Position numbers and translations under genes: made by a program
In this document: positions 35,655 through 47,800 of the stretch, one piece after another
Position numbering within the stretch: position 1 is the stretch's first letter
How the letters are laid out: each line of letters opens with the position of its first letter
Origin: Welwitschia mirabilis
Lineage: Eukaryota > Gnetophyta > Gnetopsida > Welwitschiales
DNA: 61,225 bases
Direction of reading: 5' to 3'
Assembly (NCBI GenBank): GCA_051453625.1
Contig: JBOZIK010000001.1
Span: forward strand, 235,374,188-235,435,412
Notes under the pieces: model-generated
What the model was told of the DNA's origin: nothing
The model's input: only the letters and a program-made list of their open reading frames with translations
Database searches by the model: none

Positions 35655-36059
35655 CTAAAAATAATAAAAGGATAAAACTTTGATGGAATAATTTTTATAT
35701 TTTAAATAAGAGATAAAGAAGTGATAAATCTCATTGAAGAATAATATCTTATTAAAACAACATGAATCATGAATATCATAATATAATGTGTGCAAGAAAG
35801 TACTCAAAGAAAGTATCCAAGAAGATCTTGAGGGCTCTTTATAATATCTAATAAGGTTAAAAAAAATTTTATTATTCAATTCAAGGTATTTATTTTCATT
35901 AAATAAATTATGCCTTTTCCTATTAGCATAACCAAATGGCATTTTATCTCCATAATATTTAGTAGTAATATAAAAGATAAAAATTTCATATAACTCATGG
36001 TAAAACAATCTCTTATCGAACTCATAATATAAAGGCTTTGAAACATAAATTGCATTCAA
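35655..36059 (-). pseudogene. Unrecognised coding relic, 134-codon open frame
   Basis: The longest uninterrupted non-gap frame in the window. It reads NAIYVSKPLYYEFDKRLFYH, then ELYEIFIFYITTKYYGDKMP and FGYANRKRHNLFNENKYLEL. The basic/aromatic pattern looks like folded protein rather than chance, and the equivalent part of copy 1 (34760-35160) keeps much of it with stops. It lies downstream of an acidic, Asn/Ser/Glu-rich region on the same strand (38090-37210). Possible origins are an extra ORF of an LTR element or a fragment of a host gene. No function is assigned. Confidence 0.35.
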
Positions 36060-36511
36060 AACTTAATATTAAACATGAGAGACATTAATAGAATTATTTG
36101 GGATCCAAGGCTTTGAAAGAAACTTCTTAGGATGAGTGAGTAAGATAGGTTTAACATAGTTAATAAGCTCCTTAACATTTAATTCTAAGAATGGATTTAG
36201 ATAAAGAAGATAATATTTGCCACAATTTAGATTTCCAAGATATTCTAAGTCTTGTTTTTAAAAGGAATATTCATTAGAAACACAAGGTAAAGTTAACTTT
36301 ATAAATGAGGAAAAGATGTTACTTTTTGTAGCAAATGAAGTTTTAAAAGGAAATGATTAAAATATTTTTGAAGTAAACTCCTTAACGTGATGTGTTTCAT
36401 TAAATTCAAGGAGAGGTATGTAATTTAAAGAATTACATGAATGTCCAAATGAAAAAGGAGAAGAAAGGTTATCATTATTAGGAACACAAGATAATGTGGA
36501 AGTAGAAGTAG

Positions 36512-37088
36512 NNNNNNNNNNNNNNNNNNNNNNNNNNNNNNNNNNNNNNNNNNNNNNNNNNNNNNNNNNNNNNNNNNNNNNNNNNNNNNNNNNNNNNNNN
36601 NNNNNNNNNNNNNNNNNNNNNNNNNNNNNNNNNNNNNNNNNNNNNNNNNNNNNNNNNNNNNNNNNNNNNNNNNNNNNNNNNNNNNNNNNNNNNNNNNNNN
36701 NNNNNNNNNNNNNNNNNNNNNNNNNNNNNNNNNNNNNNNNNNNNNNNNNNNNNNNNNNNNNNNNNNNNNNNNNNNNNNNNNNNNNNNNNNNNNNNNNNNN
36801 NNNNNNNNNNNNNNNNNNNNNNNNNNNNNNNNNNNNNNNNNNNNNNNNNNNNNNNNNNNNNNNNNNNNNNNNNNNNNNNNNNNNNNNNNNNNNNNNNNNN
36901 NNNNNNNNNNNNNNNNNNNNNNNNNNNNNNNNNNNNNNNNNNNNNNNNNNNNNNNNNNNNNNNNNNNNNNNNNNNNNNNNNNNNNNNNNNNNNNNNNNNN
37001 NNNNNNNNNNNNNNNNNNNNNNNNNNNNNNNNNNNNNNNNNNNNNNNNNNNNNNNNNNNNNNNNNNNNNNNNNNNNNNNNNNNNNNNN
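36512..37088. other. Assembly gap, 577 N
   Basis: It interrupts the unrecognised minus-strand coding relic. The frame before it on the minus strand ends ...LSCKTSNDIH and resumes in the tandem-duplicated block. Confidence 0.95.
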
Positions 37089-38960
37089 AAATGGATATCA
37101 TTTGAGGTTTTGCATGAAAGTACAAGTGAAAGTAATGGAGAATCATGAGTAAACTCTTTAAGTTGGTTTATTCCATTAAAAGGGATAAGTTTATTATCCA
37201 TTAAGTTTGTTTAATATTCAATTGGTTCTTCTTTATTCCTCTACTTATCATTATTGACTTCATCACTACCTTGTTGAATGCTCTCTTTACTTTCTTCATT
37301 ATGTTCTTTGATAATATATTTCTCTTCTTCATTGTATTTATCAATATCATTTTATTAAAATCATTATTATTTTATTGAGGATTAATTTTATTTTTTATGT
37401 TGGTAGATTCCTCAAAAAGATCATTAAAAATATTATAGAAAGAAAAGTTCTCATTATCTTCATTATGTAATGGAAGGTTTTCTAATATTTTCTAAGTTGA
37501 CTTTTCGTTCTCTTTGCTAAATAATTCTAATAATTCTAAATTATAATCCTCATTTTTTATTATTAAGTTTTTATTATTAATTGTCATCTCAGACTATCAG
37601 CTAGATGACATGGATAGATGACTCTCTTCATAATGTAAATTCTCCATTGGTTTTGTTTCATTATTAAAATTTACCCTTAATATCATATGTCAAACTTTTT
37701 TTAAAGGTTGACCTCTTTCATCCTCATCAAAAAGTAAGTGAAAATAAGGGTTATGATCTAATATTTCAATATCATCATCATCTTCTTCTTTATCATTCTC
37801 ATTTTTTTTTGTATATTATTATTTTTCAATTCATTAGATTCATTAGAAAAAGACATGTGATCATTATGTTTATCATGTATTAAAGAATTTTTAGATTTTT
37901 CATGAGTTAATTCTTTTGTTTTATCTTTATTTTCTAATAGGAATTAAATGGGATTATAGCCTAGCTCATCATCTGAGAAATAATTAGATTCATCCTTAGT
38001 ATTAAATAATGGAGTTGAATCATTATTGACTTTAGTTTCCTATTCATCTTTTAATAAGTTTGATGTTGTGTGTTTATCCATACTTTTACTTTTTATGTTG
38101 AAGTAACAATTGTTATTATTTGTTATTTTAAAGTTATCCTCATATTTATTAAGATGGAATGTAGTAGGACAGGTTTGTTGTGTAAAAGAACCTTAAGATT
38201 GTTGAATTTATAATAAATTTTGTTGAAAAATTTCAATTAAATTTTCTAAGTTTTTATTGGTATTTTATTCCCTCATTTTCATTTCCTTAAGCATTTTTAT
38301 TACTGAGTTATTGTTTTAGTCATAGTAACTTCTGTTAGATGGATCTTGTTCTTTATAACAATGGATGGGAATTGTTGTTCTTTATAATAATCTATGGAAG
38401 ATTGTTTTTATTCATAATAACCCATGGGAGATTATGGGAATTTACTAAAATGATTATTGGATGTCTCACTTGATGAGGTGGAATACCTAAAATGCTGTAA
38501 ATTATCATTATCATTTTCATTCAAAGTTTAAAAATAAGGAAAGGAAAAAATAAGAATTTTAAAAAGAGAAGGAAGTCCTAGTCTCAACATCATTTGAAGT
38601 TCCCCAAATTTGTTCCTGAAATATTTTGCTAACTATTTTATTTCCATTATTCTTAGAATTTTTATGTTTTTTCCTCCTTTCTTTAGATCTTGTTTTAGCT
38701 AATATGTTTCATAGTGATCTTTTATAATTATTCTTATTAGTGAATGAAAAGGATGAATAAAATGTATTCATAGTTTTAAGTTCTAGATCATCATTAGGAG
38801 ATAAGTTACAATATTTTTATCTTTTACATCTCCTTCTAGCAATTATATCTCCTATGATAATATTTGCATTTGAGCTAGATGATTCTATCATGTTTATATC
38901 AAGAGATACCACTCATTAATAAGAAAGGGATAAAATGATTATTTTCTTATTCTATTATTT
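37089..38960 (-). pseudogene. Unrecognised minus-strand coding relic: basic N-part and acidic low-complexity region
   Basis: In minus-strand order: a start region IESSSSNANIIIGDIIARRR (about 38893); a basic segment NILAKTRSKERRKKHKNSKN that could bind nucleic acid or act as a nuclear signal, ending IFQEQIWGTSNDVET; a region where many Gln codons seem turned to stops; then MDKHTTSNLLKDE at about 38080. From there it is acidic and Ser/Asn-rich with DESNYFSDDELGYNPI, EEDDDDIEILDHNPYFHLLF and then DEDERGQPLKKV, ending near MDNKLIPFNGINQLKEFTHD before the gap. It looks like a disordered gag-like or nuclear protein. I do not recognise the family. Only a few short frames remain open. Confidence 0.35.
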
Positions 38961-39280
38961 TCACTACTATTATTTAGATGATTTAGTTCAAAAATCATAA
39001 AACTAGAAAACATTTTCTTTAAATCTTATAAGTTATGTAGCTTGGATGTGCATACCTATACTTTATTTTTTTGTCAAGTAAGCTTGTTCTTATTGTTTTA
39101 TGATTAAGCTTTATTCCCTCAAATATTTTAGCTTTTCATCAAATTTTATTACATCCCTACATGCTTAGCAAAATGTCTCTTTATTCATCATCTCAGTTAT
39201 CATTTATATAATATCCTAGATAATAAGAAAATAAAAAAGAAAAGCCACAAAAAATAGAAAATAAAATCACCACAAACTAG

Positions 39281-39636
39281 AATAGGGAAGAATATTAGTA
39301 ATCTTCAAGTGTGGTTGGATGATAAAAAAGATGATATTGACTTATTATGTGGTAAAAAAAACAAAAATGAACTTGAAAAAAAATCCTAACCCTATATTAT
39401 CATCCATATATGTCATCAAGATGACCAACAAGATGAAAATCTTAAGAAATGTGGATCAAAAAAGGAAAAATATGCCAAAAAATGCAAAAACAAAAGTTCC
39501 AATATTTATAGTAAAAATGCAATGCTACCACAAATAAATACCTGAATTAAAATCCAAAGCACTTATCTAGGTAATGACAATCCTCGAACTCCTTGAAGCC
39601 TTTCCTAGTAATGGCATCAGGATATTATAGTGCATA
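39281..39636. repeat. 356-bp repeat at left flank of a gap
   Basis: Nearly identical to 39737-40092 (for example 'cttcaagtgtggttggat', 'catgaccaacaagatg'-type blocks, 'atggcatcaggatattatag'). Both copies end with 'tatagtgcata', where the second runs on into repeat R. Confidence 0.85.
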
Positions 39637-39736
39637 NNNNNNNNNNNNNNNNNNNNNNNNNNNNNNNNNNNNNNNNNNNNNNNNNNNNNNNNNNNNNNNN
39701 NNNNNNNNNNNNNNNNNNNNNNNNNNNNNNNNNNNN
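39637..39736. other. Assembly gap, 100 N, between near-identical 356-bp copies
   Basis: A placeholder gap between two copies of the same sequence. It is either an unmerged overlap, two haplotypes placed in tandem, or a real tandem duplication. Confidence 0.9.
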
Positions 39737-40092
39737 AATAAGGAAGAATATTAGTAATCTTCAAGTGTGGTTGGATAATAAAAAAGATGATATTGACTTA
39801 TTATGTGGTAAAAAACCAAAAATGAACTTGAAAAAAAAAATCCTAACCCTATATTATCATCCATATATGTCATCAAGATGACCAACGAGATGAAAAGCTT
39901 AAGAAATGTGGATCAAAAAAGGAAAAATGTGCCAAAAAATGCAAAAACAAAAGTTTCAATATTTATAGTAAAAATGCAATGCTACAACAAATAAATACCT
40001 GAATTAAAATGCAAAGCACTTATCTAGGTAATGACAATCCTCAAACTCCTTGAAGCCTTTCCTAGTAATGGCATCAGGATATTATAGTGCAT
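39737..40092. repeat. 356-bp repeat at right flank of a gap
   Basis: Partner of 39281-39636, differing by scattered single bases. It continues without a break into repeat R copy 2. Confidence 0.85.
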
Positions 40093-41320
40093 ATTTATAT
40101 AAACATTACATTCTTTATCAAATCTTGTCAATCACAAATCTATGCACAAAGTCAACATAATAATATAGATGGAAGTGGACTCAAATATTGTAATCCATCA
40201 AAGGCATAAGACTTAAAGCTAGAGAAATGATTTTTATAAAGTAAAGGTTTAAAAATGAAAATCAACAATGCAAAAAAAATGAACAAATAATGCAAATGGA
40301 AATGCAAATGCAAACTATCCTAATTGTAATATCTATCTAACTACCAAATCTCTGTTACTAAGATCCGCCTTACATAACCTAGATTAATTAAGGAAACTAT
40401 TACTAACTAAACCAACCTAAGATAATAAGTACATTAAATAGAATATGAAAAAATGAAATTATTTAATATATGAAATATAAAATGCAATGCAAGATTCTAA
40501 ACCAACAATTTCAACCTTAACAAAGGTTGCACTCATGATCTATGTCATAGATGAAGTTGTTATGGAATCAAAAGCAACACAAATCATAAGGGAGATGGAC
40601 ATAAATATAAATAAATCTAAAAGAATATTTTCATTAAAAATATAACAACATCCTATTATAAAGTAGCAGCACCTTAATGAAGGTGACATAACCCAACAAC
40701 AAGAAAGACCCCTTTCTGTAACTAACGAACAAACCTCTGATCCTTTAATCTTTTATCATGAGAATTTTCAATCTAAATGAATATGATTGGAGTTAAGGGG
40801 GAAATGTGGTATTTATTAATAATAATATACTTAAAAATATCAAATATAATTGATGCAACTAAAACTCTAATAGTGCATAAAAAGTGCATGACACATTGCA
40901 CAAGTTAGATGAAGTTTAGTACATTGATTAAAATTAGGTTGTCATCCTATGTGTCATTCAAACTATAGTGGGAATGAAGGAACATTAATATTTAGCCTTT
41001 ATGTTAGTCCAATTAACATCCTTATTATCATGTAAGTGCTTTAGTCTTGGTATGTTGTTTGGATGATGGAAGAAATAACATACTTCTTGAAGTTCTTTAT
41101 CAAGTAAATTTGACCTTGAAGCTCATTAAATTCTCCTAAACATGCGAAGTATGAGAACTAATCCAAAATGGCTTTAAACATATTGGTATTTTTGCATTTC
41201 CATGATTTTCTACCTAATTCTGAGTAATGGTCATTTTGTACTTAAACTTGTCTAAATGTCATGCAACATTACTCAAAATACCACATCAAAAACATAAAAT
41301 TTTGCATCGCAACAATAAAC
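40090..41320. repeat. 1.23-kb repeat R, copy 2
   Basis: Counterpart of 30110-31340. It is followed directly by LTR-like sequence (41340) of the A/B/C gypsy family. Confidence 0.7.
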
Positions 41321-41339
41321 TTCCAATTGCTTTAGCTTT

Positions 41340-41700
41340 TATATCTTATGTCAAAAGCATGAAATGTAGGTTATCACTCCCAAAGAACATTAAATGATTA
41401 AAAAATATAAGGTTAACATAAATAGAATCACTTAAAGATTTGTAAAAATATAAATACAATCTAATATAGACTAAGTATTATAACTATGAAAAATCTTACA
41501 CTTGAAATAATAGAAATAAATTGCATAAAACTTCATCACTCTATTACATGGATAAAGAAAAACCTACATCAATTAAAACATAAAATAAATCATAAAATTC
41601 CATGCTAGCCTTAAAGACTATCTTATTTCTAAAAGAAAATCTTAAAATAAATACATATTATGTGCTCTATCTAATAAGTTTTTCTTAATATGGGGATAAA
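41340..41700 (-). repeat. LTR-like direct repeat, left copy (relic B)
   Basis: It matches 45610-45990 by eye: 'gttaacataaatagaat', 'taatagaaataaattg', 'ttacatggataaagaaaaa' and 'atgtgctctatctaataagtt'. It lies on the 3' side of the minus-strand gag-protease block, so the pair could be the two LTRs of relic B or of nested elements. Confidence 0.5.
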
Positions 41701-41719
41701 TTTGAGCTAAGGACCTGTA

Positions 41720-44150
41720 TAAACTTTGAATTATTATCTAAGAAGGAACACTTATGATTACTTGGAGAAGATCGCAACTAAAAAGAAGATTTATCATTCA
41801 AGTCAAGGGTGGAATTATGCTCAAAAATAAAGTTAAAGAAAAAACATCTTTGGTGTAAAGTAATGATTCAAGATGAATAAATTTACTTCCTGATATATCA
41901 ACATGCTCAAAACAATCATTACGTGAAGGAAATTTCATAGTTTAAAAGATATTAAGTGTAATAGTTAAGTTTCCAATAGATATCTTCATAATACAATTCC
42001 TACAATTGATTAATAGAATTTGTAAGAAAAAGTATATCAAAGATTATTAAAACTACATAATTAACTATACTTTCGATTTCTAGAATCACAAGTTTCATAG
42101 AAAAATAGTACCTCTTTAGTTATACTAGATATATTACTCTTCAACTCATATATATCAAGCTTACACTATCTCTTAAGTCTAGAAAGATTTACTTGATGTG
42201 TTTATATCTGATTATTCTTGTAATTATTAGATATTCAAGATCTTTTTACTTTGGAGGTGTTTGGTTTTGCATGATAACACTTGTTTTTAGACTAATAAAG
42301 ATATACTTTTAACTTTCATCCTCCTCTTAACTCTACATAAGTCTTTCAAAAATTTGGCATAAGAGGGGATCTTACAATGGCTTCTAAAACTGGAATATTG
42401 ATTTTAACTTTGTTGAAAATTTATAGAGCTTCTTATTGCATTTTTTTCCATATGGCTTCTTCTAAGCTATTAAGGAAATGAGAAGGATTATTTATAGGAT
42501 GGAACTAGTGTAGGTTGTTCTTTTTCATCTTTCTTTTTCTATCTAGGATCAATAGATACTTTAAACTCATGCATTAAATTTTTTTTTCCATGTGTTGATT
42601 TACTTTTTTTCACTTCTTAGATGTATTCCTTTTATTTTTTCAATGTTTTTCTTAACTATCTCTTCAACCATATTAAAACTACTTGTATTTAGCATAGGAG
42701 ATGGTAGAAGTGTACCCTCCTAAAATTGGTTAATAAAAAAAAGGTTATAATCAGTCATCTGATTTAACTATTGAATGTTTTATCTAAGTTTTTATAACAT
42801 GAAGGAGATTTGTTAATTGAATTATTAATATCTATTATTTAGTTAAATATAAGATTTCCTTAATCTCTTAAGGTTATCTTATAGAGATTGGGATGAAGCA
42901 TGTTGGTTATTAGAAGATGAAAGTTAATGATTGTAATATCTTAAAGGATGTTGGCTTCTATGTTGACTATAAGAAATTTGGTTGTGATTTTCTTACCTTT
43001 ATAAGAAATCAGAGCTATTTCTTCATCTAGGATTGTAGATATTAGAGAAAGAATTATTAGTTCTTTGGTTTTACCATTGTTATCCTATAATATTTACTTG
43101 CTTTCTTATTGTATCTTAAAATATAGGGATAGAGGAAAATTTTAAGGTTTTATGAGTATTAATGTGGTAAATGAAATACCTAGTATGAGGAATAGTAAGT
43201 CTAGAAAAAGTTGATAAGAACTCAATATTCCTAGAAAGATCATCTAAGTAGTTCTTAACCTTAATGTTATTAAGGATCCTAAATATACTAGTTAATTTAA
43301 TAGGTTGATATGATTTAGAATGCTTAGTTGTCTTTTTCCAATTCTTTTAATCTTTAGAAATGATCTCCAAGTAATTTAAATATTCACTAATTTTAATTTC
43401 TACAATGCTTTCTCCACACATCATTTCTACAAGTTATTTATGCTTATAGAAAAAGGCATTCATAAAATATACTTATAATTCTGCCTTGTTTAAAATCATA
43501 TTGGGGACATTTAAGAAGTAAGTCTTTAAATACCTCTAAGATTAGATAAAAACATCTCATAATGTTTTATTAAAAATTCATGAGCTCATTTCTAAGGACA
43601 TTTGTTTTGTGACTTGGGAAAAAGTTTGTTATAAATGCTTGATTTAGGTTAACTTAAGTACTAGCAAAAATGAATCTAAGCATATACAACTAAGATTTCA
43701 GCTTTTATTTAAGGGAAAAAAGGAAAGAGAGTTAATCTATGTGAATGTTAAGTTTTTGAATTATGACACATAGTGGAAATATCACACTAAAACTACTTAA
43801 GGCATAAATAAATATTTTCAAACTCTAAACCATGAAAACAATGTAAAAGTTGAAAAATTAAAGGTCTAAAATCTATGTTATGGATATTTAAGGATTGAAT
43901 AATAGATGATAATGTTCCTATATATTGTATTTGAAGATAGTATTTTAGAGATTTCCTATATTGTTATGCATTGAAATTACTTCTAAGAAAGTTGAACTAA
44001 GAATGTGACTAATATTATTAATTCATGTTATCTATGTCTCTTGAATAACTTCTAAGATAGGACATAAATTCTTATTTCTTTTTAGAATTTATGTTGGGAT
44101 TAGATTAAGCTCAGTTTAATTTACTTTTTGACCTATGTTATTAAGATATG
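41720..44150 (-). pseudogene. Gypsy gag-protease relic B
   Basis: A minus-strand coding relic collinear with relic C (49730-52200). The protease end near 41940-42080 reads VNYVVLIIFDILFL and NSINQL*ELYYEDIYWKLN. It is related to C's VNDVVSIFFARPFLVTSNAF, with the Arg-Pro-Phe block lost. In gag, DNA landmarks such as 'agaaagatttacttgat' (42182) and 'ggaggtgtttggttttgca' (42254) match C. Unlike A and C, no RT linker follows; an LTR-like repeat does. No frame is intact. The active Asp-Gly motif could not be located with confidence. Confidence 0.5.
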
Positions 44151-44884
44151 AACTTCTTTTAAAGTTTTAAATTAAATAGTTTATCGAAATAATTTTAAAG
44201 GTTTACAATGAAGTTTAACAAAATATGAAATTAAAAATCACAAGAAGACTAGTAGTACAAGTGAGGGAAGTTGGTAGCATCACTTTAGTTTGAAAAGATG
44301 GATCAAGAAAAAGGTACAAGTTATAACTTAATTCTAATATAAAAAGAGGTGATTGGTGAAGTAGATATGTAGTAGGGTGAAGTATGAATGGGTCAGGAAA
44401 GGGGAAAAATACATGCAATGCAAAGATAAAAAACTAAAAAAAAAATAAAAAATGAAAAGTTGACTCATATAAATGAAAAAACAATAATTCAATGATGTAA
44501 AATGTGACGTCAAAAAATAAATGTAATGTAGGAATGAAATTGTAGAAAGTAAAATAGTGGAATGAAAAGAAATAACCTACAAATACATTTTTTAGGTTAT
44601 TATCCTTTAGGTCTATAAAACCTAGAAAGGGTAAAAGATAAAGAGTGAAGAAATAAGAAGAAAAATAAAAAATTATTCTCTTTGAAAATATTATAAAAAC
44701 TTATTAATCCTACACAAAAATCTTGATGTCATAATTTTAATGATAAAGAGAGCTAAAAGAAATTATATTAAAGAAAAGAAATAAATGCTAAAAATAAAAA
44801 TAAAAGGGGCATTAAAAATGGACAAGTATAAGTAAAAAATTATAGAAATGTACATTGCTAGGGCATAAATTACAAGAATATAAA

Positions 44885-45110
44885 GTACACTAGAAGAGGA
44901 CTAATATAACTAATATAAAAATAATAAAAATTGATTTGCATAAATATAAATTAAAAAAAAAGAAAAAGGACAACAGAAACATATTAGTATAAAACAAAAA
45001 AACAAGTAATTTGAGTTCCACTAGAAAAGGATCAATACCATCCAATAGAAAACGAAAACAATGAAAATCACCAGAAAAGGACTGCTATAATCGAAATTTT
45101 AAAAAATAAA
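44885..45110 (-). repeat. Leader minisatellite of relic B
   Basis: Imperfect units such as 'cactagaagaggactaata', 'ccactagaaaaggatcaata' and 'caccagaaaaggactgcta' alternate with A-rich spacers; counterpart of 17270-17500 in relic A. Confidence 0.55.
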
Positions 45111-45609
45111 ATTAAAATAAGTATGAATGGAAAAGTTTGTGCTTATCACATGATAGCAACCATGCCATTATCCCTAGAAGTTTGAAAGCTTATCTTAGGA
45201 TACAAAACCTAATAAAGAAAATTTTAAATTTTACTAATAAATAACCAAGACTTTCATTTATAGTCTAGTCCCAATGTCGTTCTTTCAAAGGGATAAATTT
45301 ATTAATAGAATAGTGAAACCATGCATGGAACTAATTTCAAAAACTATCATAGAATGGTTTGCTACTAAAAAGTGAGATCATATTATTAATAACTAAATAG
45401 AACTAGAAATGAGGCATAACCTTAACAACTAGCATGAACATAACATCAATAGAATGAGTTTCAATAATAATATAGTTTATCTGTAATGATATCAAAGAAG
45501 TTACATGAATAATTCTTGGAAGATCAAGCATGGTGGATAATCACATTTACCATCTAAGTGTTGATGAAAACTCTTAATGATATTAGCTCTCATAGCTTAC
45601 TTTTAAAGC

Positions 45610-45990
45610 ATTAAAAGTAGAATATCACTTCAAAAGGATATAAAATAATAATAATATATGGACTAAGATTAACATAAATAGAATTACTTCGAAATCTATA
45701 AAAACCTTAACATTATCTAAATTAAACTAAGAATTACAAGTATTAAAAACATTATAAAATTAAAATCATAGAAATAAATTGTGTAAAACTTTAGGATTTT
45801 ATTACATAAACAAAGAAAAAATACATTAAGAATACTCAAAATAAATAAAATCTTAAAAGAAAAACATATTACATGCTCTCCTTAATAAGTTAAGGAATAT
45901 TTTTCAAGTTAAAAACCTAAAAAGTAAGGCCAAGTTTGTCTTTTATACGTTGAAAACTACAGTTATGATTAGGGTTTTATAAATTTGCAT
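45610..45990 (-). repeat. LTR-like direct repeat, right copy (relic B)
   Basis: Partner of 41340-41700 and of 18070-18330 in relic A. The shared sequence continues to about 46350, where A and B both read 'tttta(t)..tatt.cac' and beyond, so the true LTR end was not found. Confidence 0.5.
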
Positions 45991-46449
45991 AAAAATTAAA
46001 TTTATGAAATTACATTACTTACTAGGCTCAATTGATTCAAAATTTGAAATGGAGTGTAAAACATAAAAGTAAAGGCCTTAATACTAGTAAAACTAGTGAC
46101 ACTATTAGGTTTTATTGGTATCATCAGAGTTCTACAAAGATACTTATCAACTTTTAAGAAGTGATCCTTCATCCTAGTAGAATACTATAAAATCATAATC
46201 TGGAGATAAATATTAGTAAATTATGGATTTAATATCATAGATTGAGATAAATGCATAAAACCATAAAAAGTAGAACTTTATCATACTAAATTAGCCTTAA
46301 TTACTTTGAGATAAATATCAATTTTTATATTTTATCACACCATTTAATCAATCTTTTACTAGTCTCCTAGCAAAATCATGTGAAATTTGTATAACATGAA
46401 AAATGTGTAAGTGGAAATAATTCAAGTAAAAATAAAATGCAATGGGAAA

Positions 46450-46800
46450 AATTATAAAAAATAAGATAATTTTTAGGTTGACTTTAGTTTACTATGTTAG
46501 ATGAAACATGAAAAGAAAAACATCAAAGTGAAATCCCTTCTTTCCTAACCAAATCAAACTTTATCATAAAAGTTTTAATTTTTAGATGAAAATGAAGACA
46601 TAAATAATAACACAAAATATTGTTGCATTAAAGATAGAAAACCATTACATTAAAGGAGAGTACATTCTTCTACAAAATAAAAATGCATAGTAATGTAGGT
46701 GGCTTCAATCATGTATTTAAAAAGAAAATACAAGATAAAGTAAAACAAATGTCCTAACTAATGGAGAGTCTATGTTACATGACACATTCAAGATTCTTAT
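46450..46800. other. AT-rich stretch, nothing recognised
   Basis: It lies between the right end of relic B and the transposon-associated relic. No frame or repeat was seen. Confidence 0.4.
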
Positions 46801-47800
46801 CAATTTTCTCTCATTTTATAGCCATCGGCTTTTTCTTTTTAAAAATTATTTCCATCTTGTATCAAATATTTTTCATTTATTGTTTTTTAGATTCTAACAT
46901 TTGCTCTAAAAATGTTTTACTTAAAGCAAAGGAAGAATGATAAGAAAGAGGAGTAGAAGAAGAATTAGGAGAAAAAATATCAGAAGAAGGTACATGTGAT
47001 AATCATCTACTAGGCTCTCCCTATTTTCAAGTAATAAGTGAAGAATAAGGGGAAGAAGGAACTAGATAATGATAGAAATAATTCTCTTGAGGTGATTCTT
47101 CTTACTCTTCTTCTTCATGTGCTTCTTAGAGTTCTTTTCGAATTTAATATTTCTCTTACATTTATTGAGCTAAAAGCTTTTTTTACTAGTAATGGTTTCT
47201 ATATAGGATCTATTAGCTTATCATAATAAAAGATGTAATATAAGGAATTATAAAGCAAATTAGAAATAAGACATAAGAGATATAATTAATGTTTATTGCA
47301 TACATGGTTAAGTATTTTTCTAAATAGGTATTTGGGAATGTTAAAATGTTTATTATCCTAGATAATTCTAATCATGTACAAATGACTATTATAGGCATTA
47401 GTTACATAGAAGATAGGAAAAATAATTTAATGACAAATATAAAAAGCATTCATTAATTTATGTAAAGGTACTTGCAAGCTAAAACAACCTCTTTACTAGG
47501 AGAATATTCAACATTTAAGGATTTACAACAATAATTAATGAATTTTATAAGCAAGAAAGATAAGTTATAATGGTGGTATTCTTCAAAACTACTAAAACAT
47601 CATCTAGAGTTGCAACTTAAAAAAAAAAAAAAAAAGGACAATGCATAGAAGAGTAGATCACCCAAGTATGTTCATCAACCAAAGTTGCATTTTTATGAAA
47701 TTCCAAAACCTACTTGTAAAAGTAACACATGCCTTCTTATTTTAAAGATAATGCAAATTATGAGATATAATTTTTGGTAAAAAATTTTCTTTTCAATAAA
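46800..47800 (-). pseudogene. Possible 'putative plant transposon protein' ORF relic
   Basis: The minus strand carries degraded pieces in the order found in the plant protein family that Pfam calls a putative plant transposon protein, often linked to LTR elements: a segment with NAFYICHQIIFPIFYVTNAY (compare 'LLH.I...NIFPR...', about 47460), a hydrophobic stretch, then EAHEEEE*EESPQENYFYHY, LVPSSPYSSLIT and GEPSR*LSHVPSSD, and finally FLEQMLESKKQ*MKNI. The acidic run, 'GEPSR.PSHVPSSD' and a C-terminal helix resemble that family's tail. Several frameshifts and stops are present and the match is from memory, so this is tentative. A 17-A run lies near 47620. Confidence 0.35.

Larger units (their letters stand above)
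34721..36508. repeat. 893-bp tandem duplication
   Basis: 34721-35613 and 35614-36508 are direct repeats with few differences. Both start 'ataaaagctatacaatcatt' and share 'gagacattaatagaattatt', 'gggatccaaggcttt' and 'ggttatcattattagga'. The second copy runs into a gap (36512). Differences are mostly single substitutions and small indels, so this duplication is younger than the retroelement relics. Confidence 0.85.

Noticed and set aside
34700-38960. Endogenous pararetrovirus as origin of the unrecognised minus-strand relic
   Set aside because: An acidic low-complexity region and a basic segment could suggest a coat-like protein, but no movement protein, zinc knuckle, protease or RT motif is visible nearby on that strand.
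30110-41320. CRISPR-like or bacterial repeat system
   Set aside because: The repeats are long, dispersed and without regular spacers, and the whole window has plant retroelement character.
44215-44418. 67-codon minus-strand frame, proline- and leucine-rich
   Set aside because: It lies in the leader/gag-start of relic B; no counterpart frame is kept in relics A or C.
47038-47226. 62-codon plus-strand frame with a hydrophobic segment
   Set aside because: It is antisense to the possible transposon-associated relic and has no recognisable domain.
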